From: Bacillus subtilis subsp. subtilis
GTDB lineage: Bacteria > Pseudomonadota > Gammaproteobacteria > Xanthomonadales > Xanthomonadaceae
Assembly (NCBI GenBank): GCA_021733645.1
Contig: JAHREJ010000012.1
Location: 31,556 to 95,555, forward strand
Direction: 5' to 3'
Length of the DNA: 64,000 nucleotides
The position numbers were made by a program, and so were the translations under genes. Every line of letters begins with the position of its first letter. The first letter of the stretch is position 1. Below the pieces are notes generated by a model. The model was not told the origin of the DNA, searched no databases, and saw nothing but the letters and a program-made list of their open reading frames with translations. Shown in pieces: positions 63,766 to 64,000 of this stretch.

Positions 63766-64000
63766 CTGAAGCGATTTATGTGAATTCGTCGGCGAGAGAG
63801 AGCCTGGTGTTGGCCGCACGCACAGGCGCGGTTAACCGGCATAGGCTAGTATTCGCGCGCTTCAGTTGTTTTACGGTTTGCGCTGATGGCATGTGCGGAA
63901 TCTGGCGGTTCGTTCGATCGGTGGTCGGTTGTGATGAATGCTGCGTTCCTGTTGTTCTGCAGTCCTTCGTACCACTGGAATGATCAGCACCATTAGTGAA
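63766..64000. other. Right-hand end without recognised gene
   Basis: 235 bases between the terminator and the window edge. Two short minus-strand frames (about 39-40 codons) exist, neither resembling a known protein. The terminator implies a minus-strand RNA, coding or not, that ends here. Confidence 0.4.

Overview
The window is 64 kb of very GC-rich DNA from a Xanthomonadaceae gamma-proteobacterium, almost certainly Stenotrophomonas. Three things support this: the tolC-pcm-smeRo-smeO-smeP cluster known from S. maltophilia; many SMAG-type GTAG hairpin repeats; and the xanthomonad operon order ilvC-ilvG-ilvM-ilvA-leuA-leuC-leuD-leuB. It is chromosomal. I see no rRNA, tRNA, CRISPR array, prophage or intact insertion sequence.

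Layout. 1-5.5 kb: end of a methyltransferase gene, an SGNH hydrolase, an AlaA-type aminotransferase, the ribosome GTPase rsgA, a QEGLA-motif (DUF1704) metalloprotein and a small conserved gene. 5.7-15 kb: a TonB-dependent receptor, then a citrate-type uptake locus (porin, CitMHS symporter, odd SDR) transcribed away from a TctD/TctE two-component system that carries its own periplasmic binding protein. 15-21.5 kb: a C4-dicarboxylate locus (LuxR-type regulator, CACHE/PAS hybrid kinase, porin, dctA). 21.7-24 kb: the NADP-malic enzyme maeB, which fits this organic-acid block. 24-28.6 kb: a two-gene secreted unit (GH92 alpha-mannosidase plus basic secretory protein). 29-34 kb: envelope genes (zinc-finger protein, GT4 glycosyltransferase, O-antigen-ligase-like protein, lpxL, waaA). 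34-37 kb: mgtE, a small exported protein and a repeat-rich gap. 37-44.3 kb: the SmeOP-TolC efflux cluster. 44.3-54.5 kb: the full branched-chain amino acid operon with its leader. 54.7-64 kb: a gamma-glutamyltransferase, a BCCT transporter, a secreted glycosidase-like protein, thiC under a TPP riboswitch, and a channel-like membrane protein.

The most rewarding non-coding region is the ilvC leader (about 54.13-54.5 kb, minus strand). It encodes a short peptide with a Leu-Leu-Val-Leu-Val-Leu-Ile run, followed by a terminator whose 5' arm can pair alternatively with a sequence overlapping the leader codons. This is classical attenuation. A second perfect hairpin with eight U residues lies 23 bases before ilvC, and a second short ORF ends inside its loop, so control may have two tiers.

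Other structure that the genes do not explain includes: a family of large hairpins sharing a core but with different, still self-complementary arms (36.6-36.9 kb, with a related piece at 8.2 kb); many starts with a TANNNT box only 6-7 bases upstream, suggesting leaderless mRNAs; and an 11-bp inverted repeat between the mannosidase and envelope operons.

Start codons were chosen from ribosome binding sites, signal peptides and family lengths; uncertain ones are stated. No database search was possible, so product names rest on recognised motifs and remembered family features.
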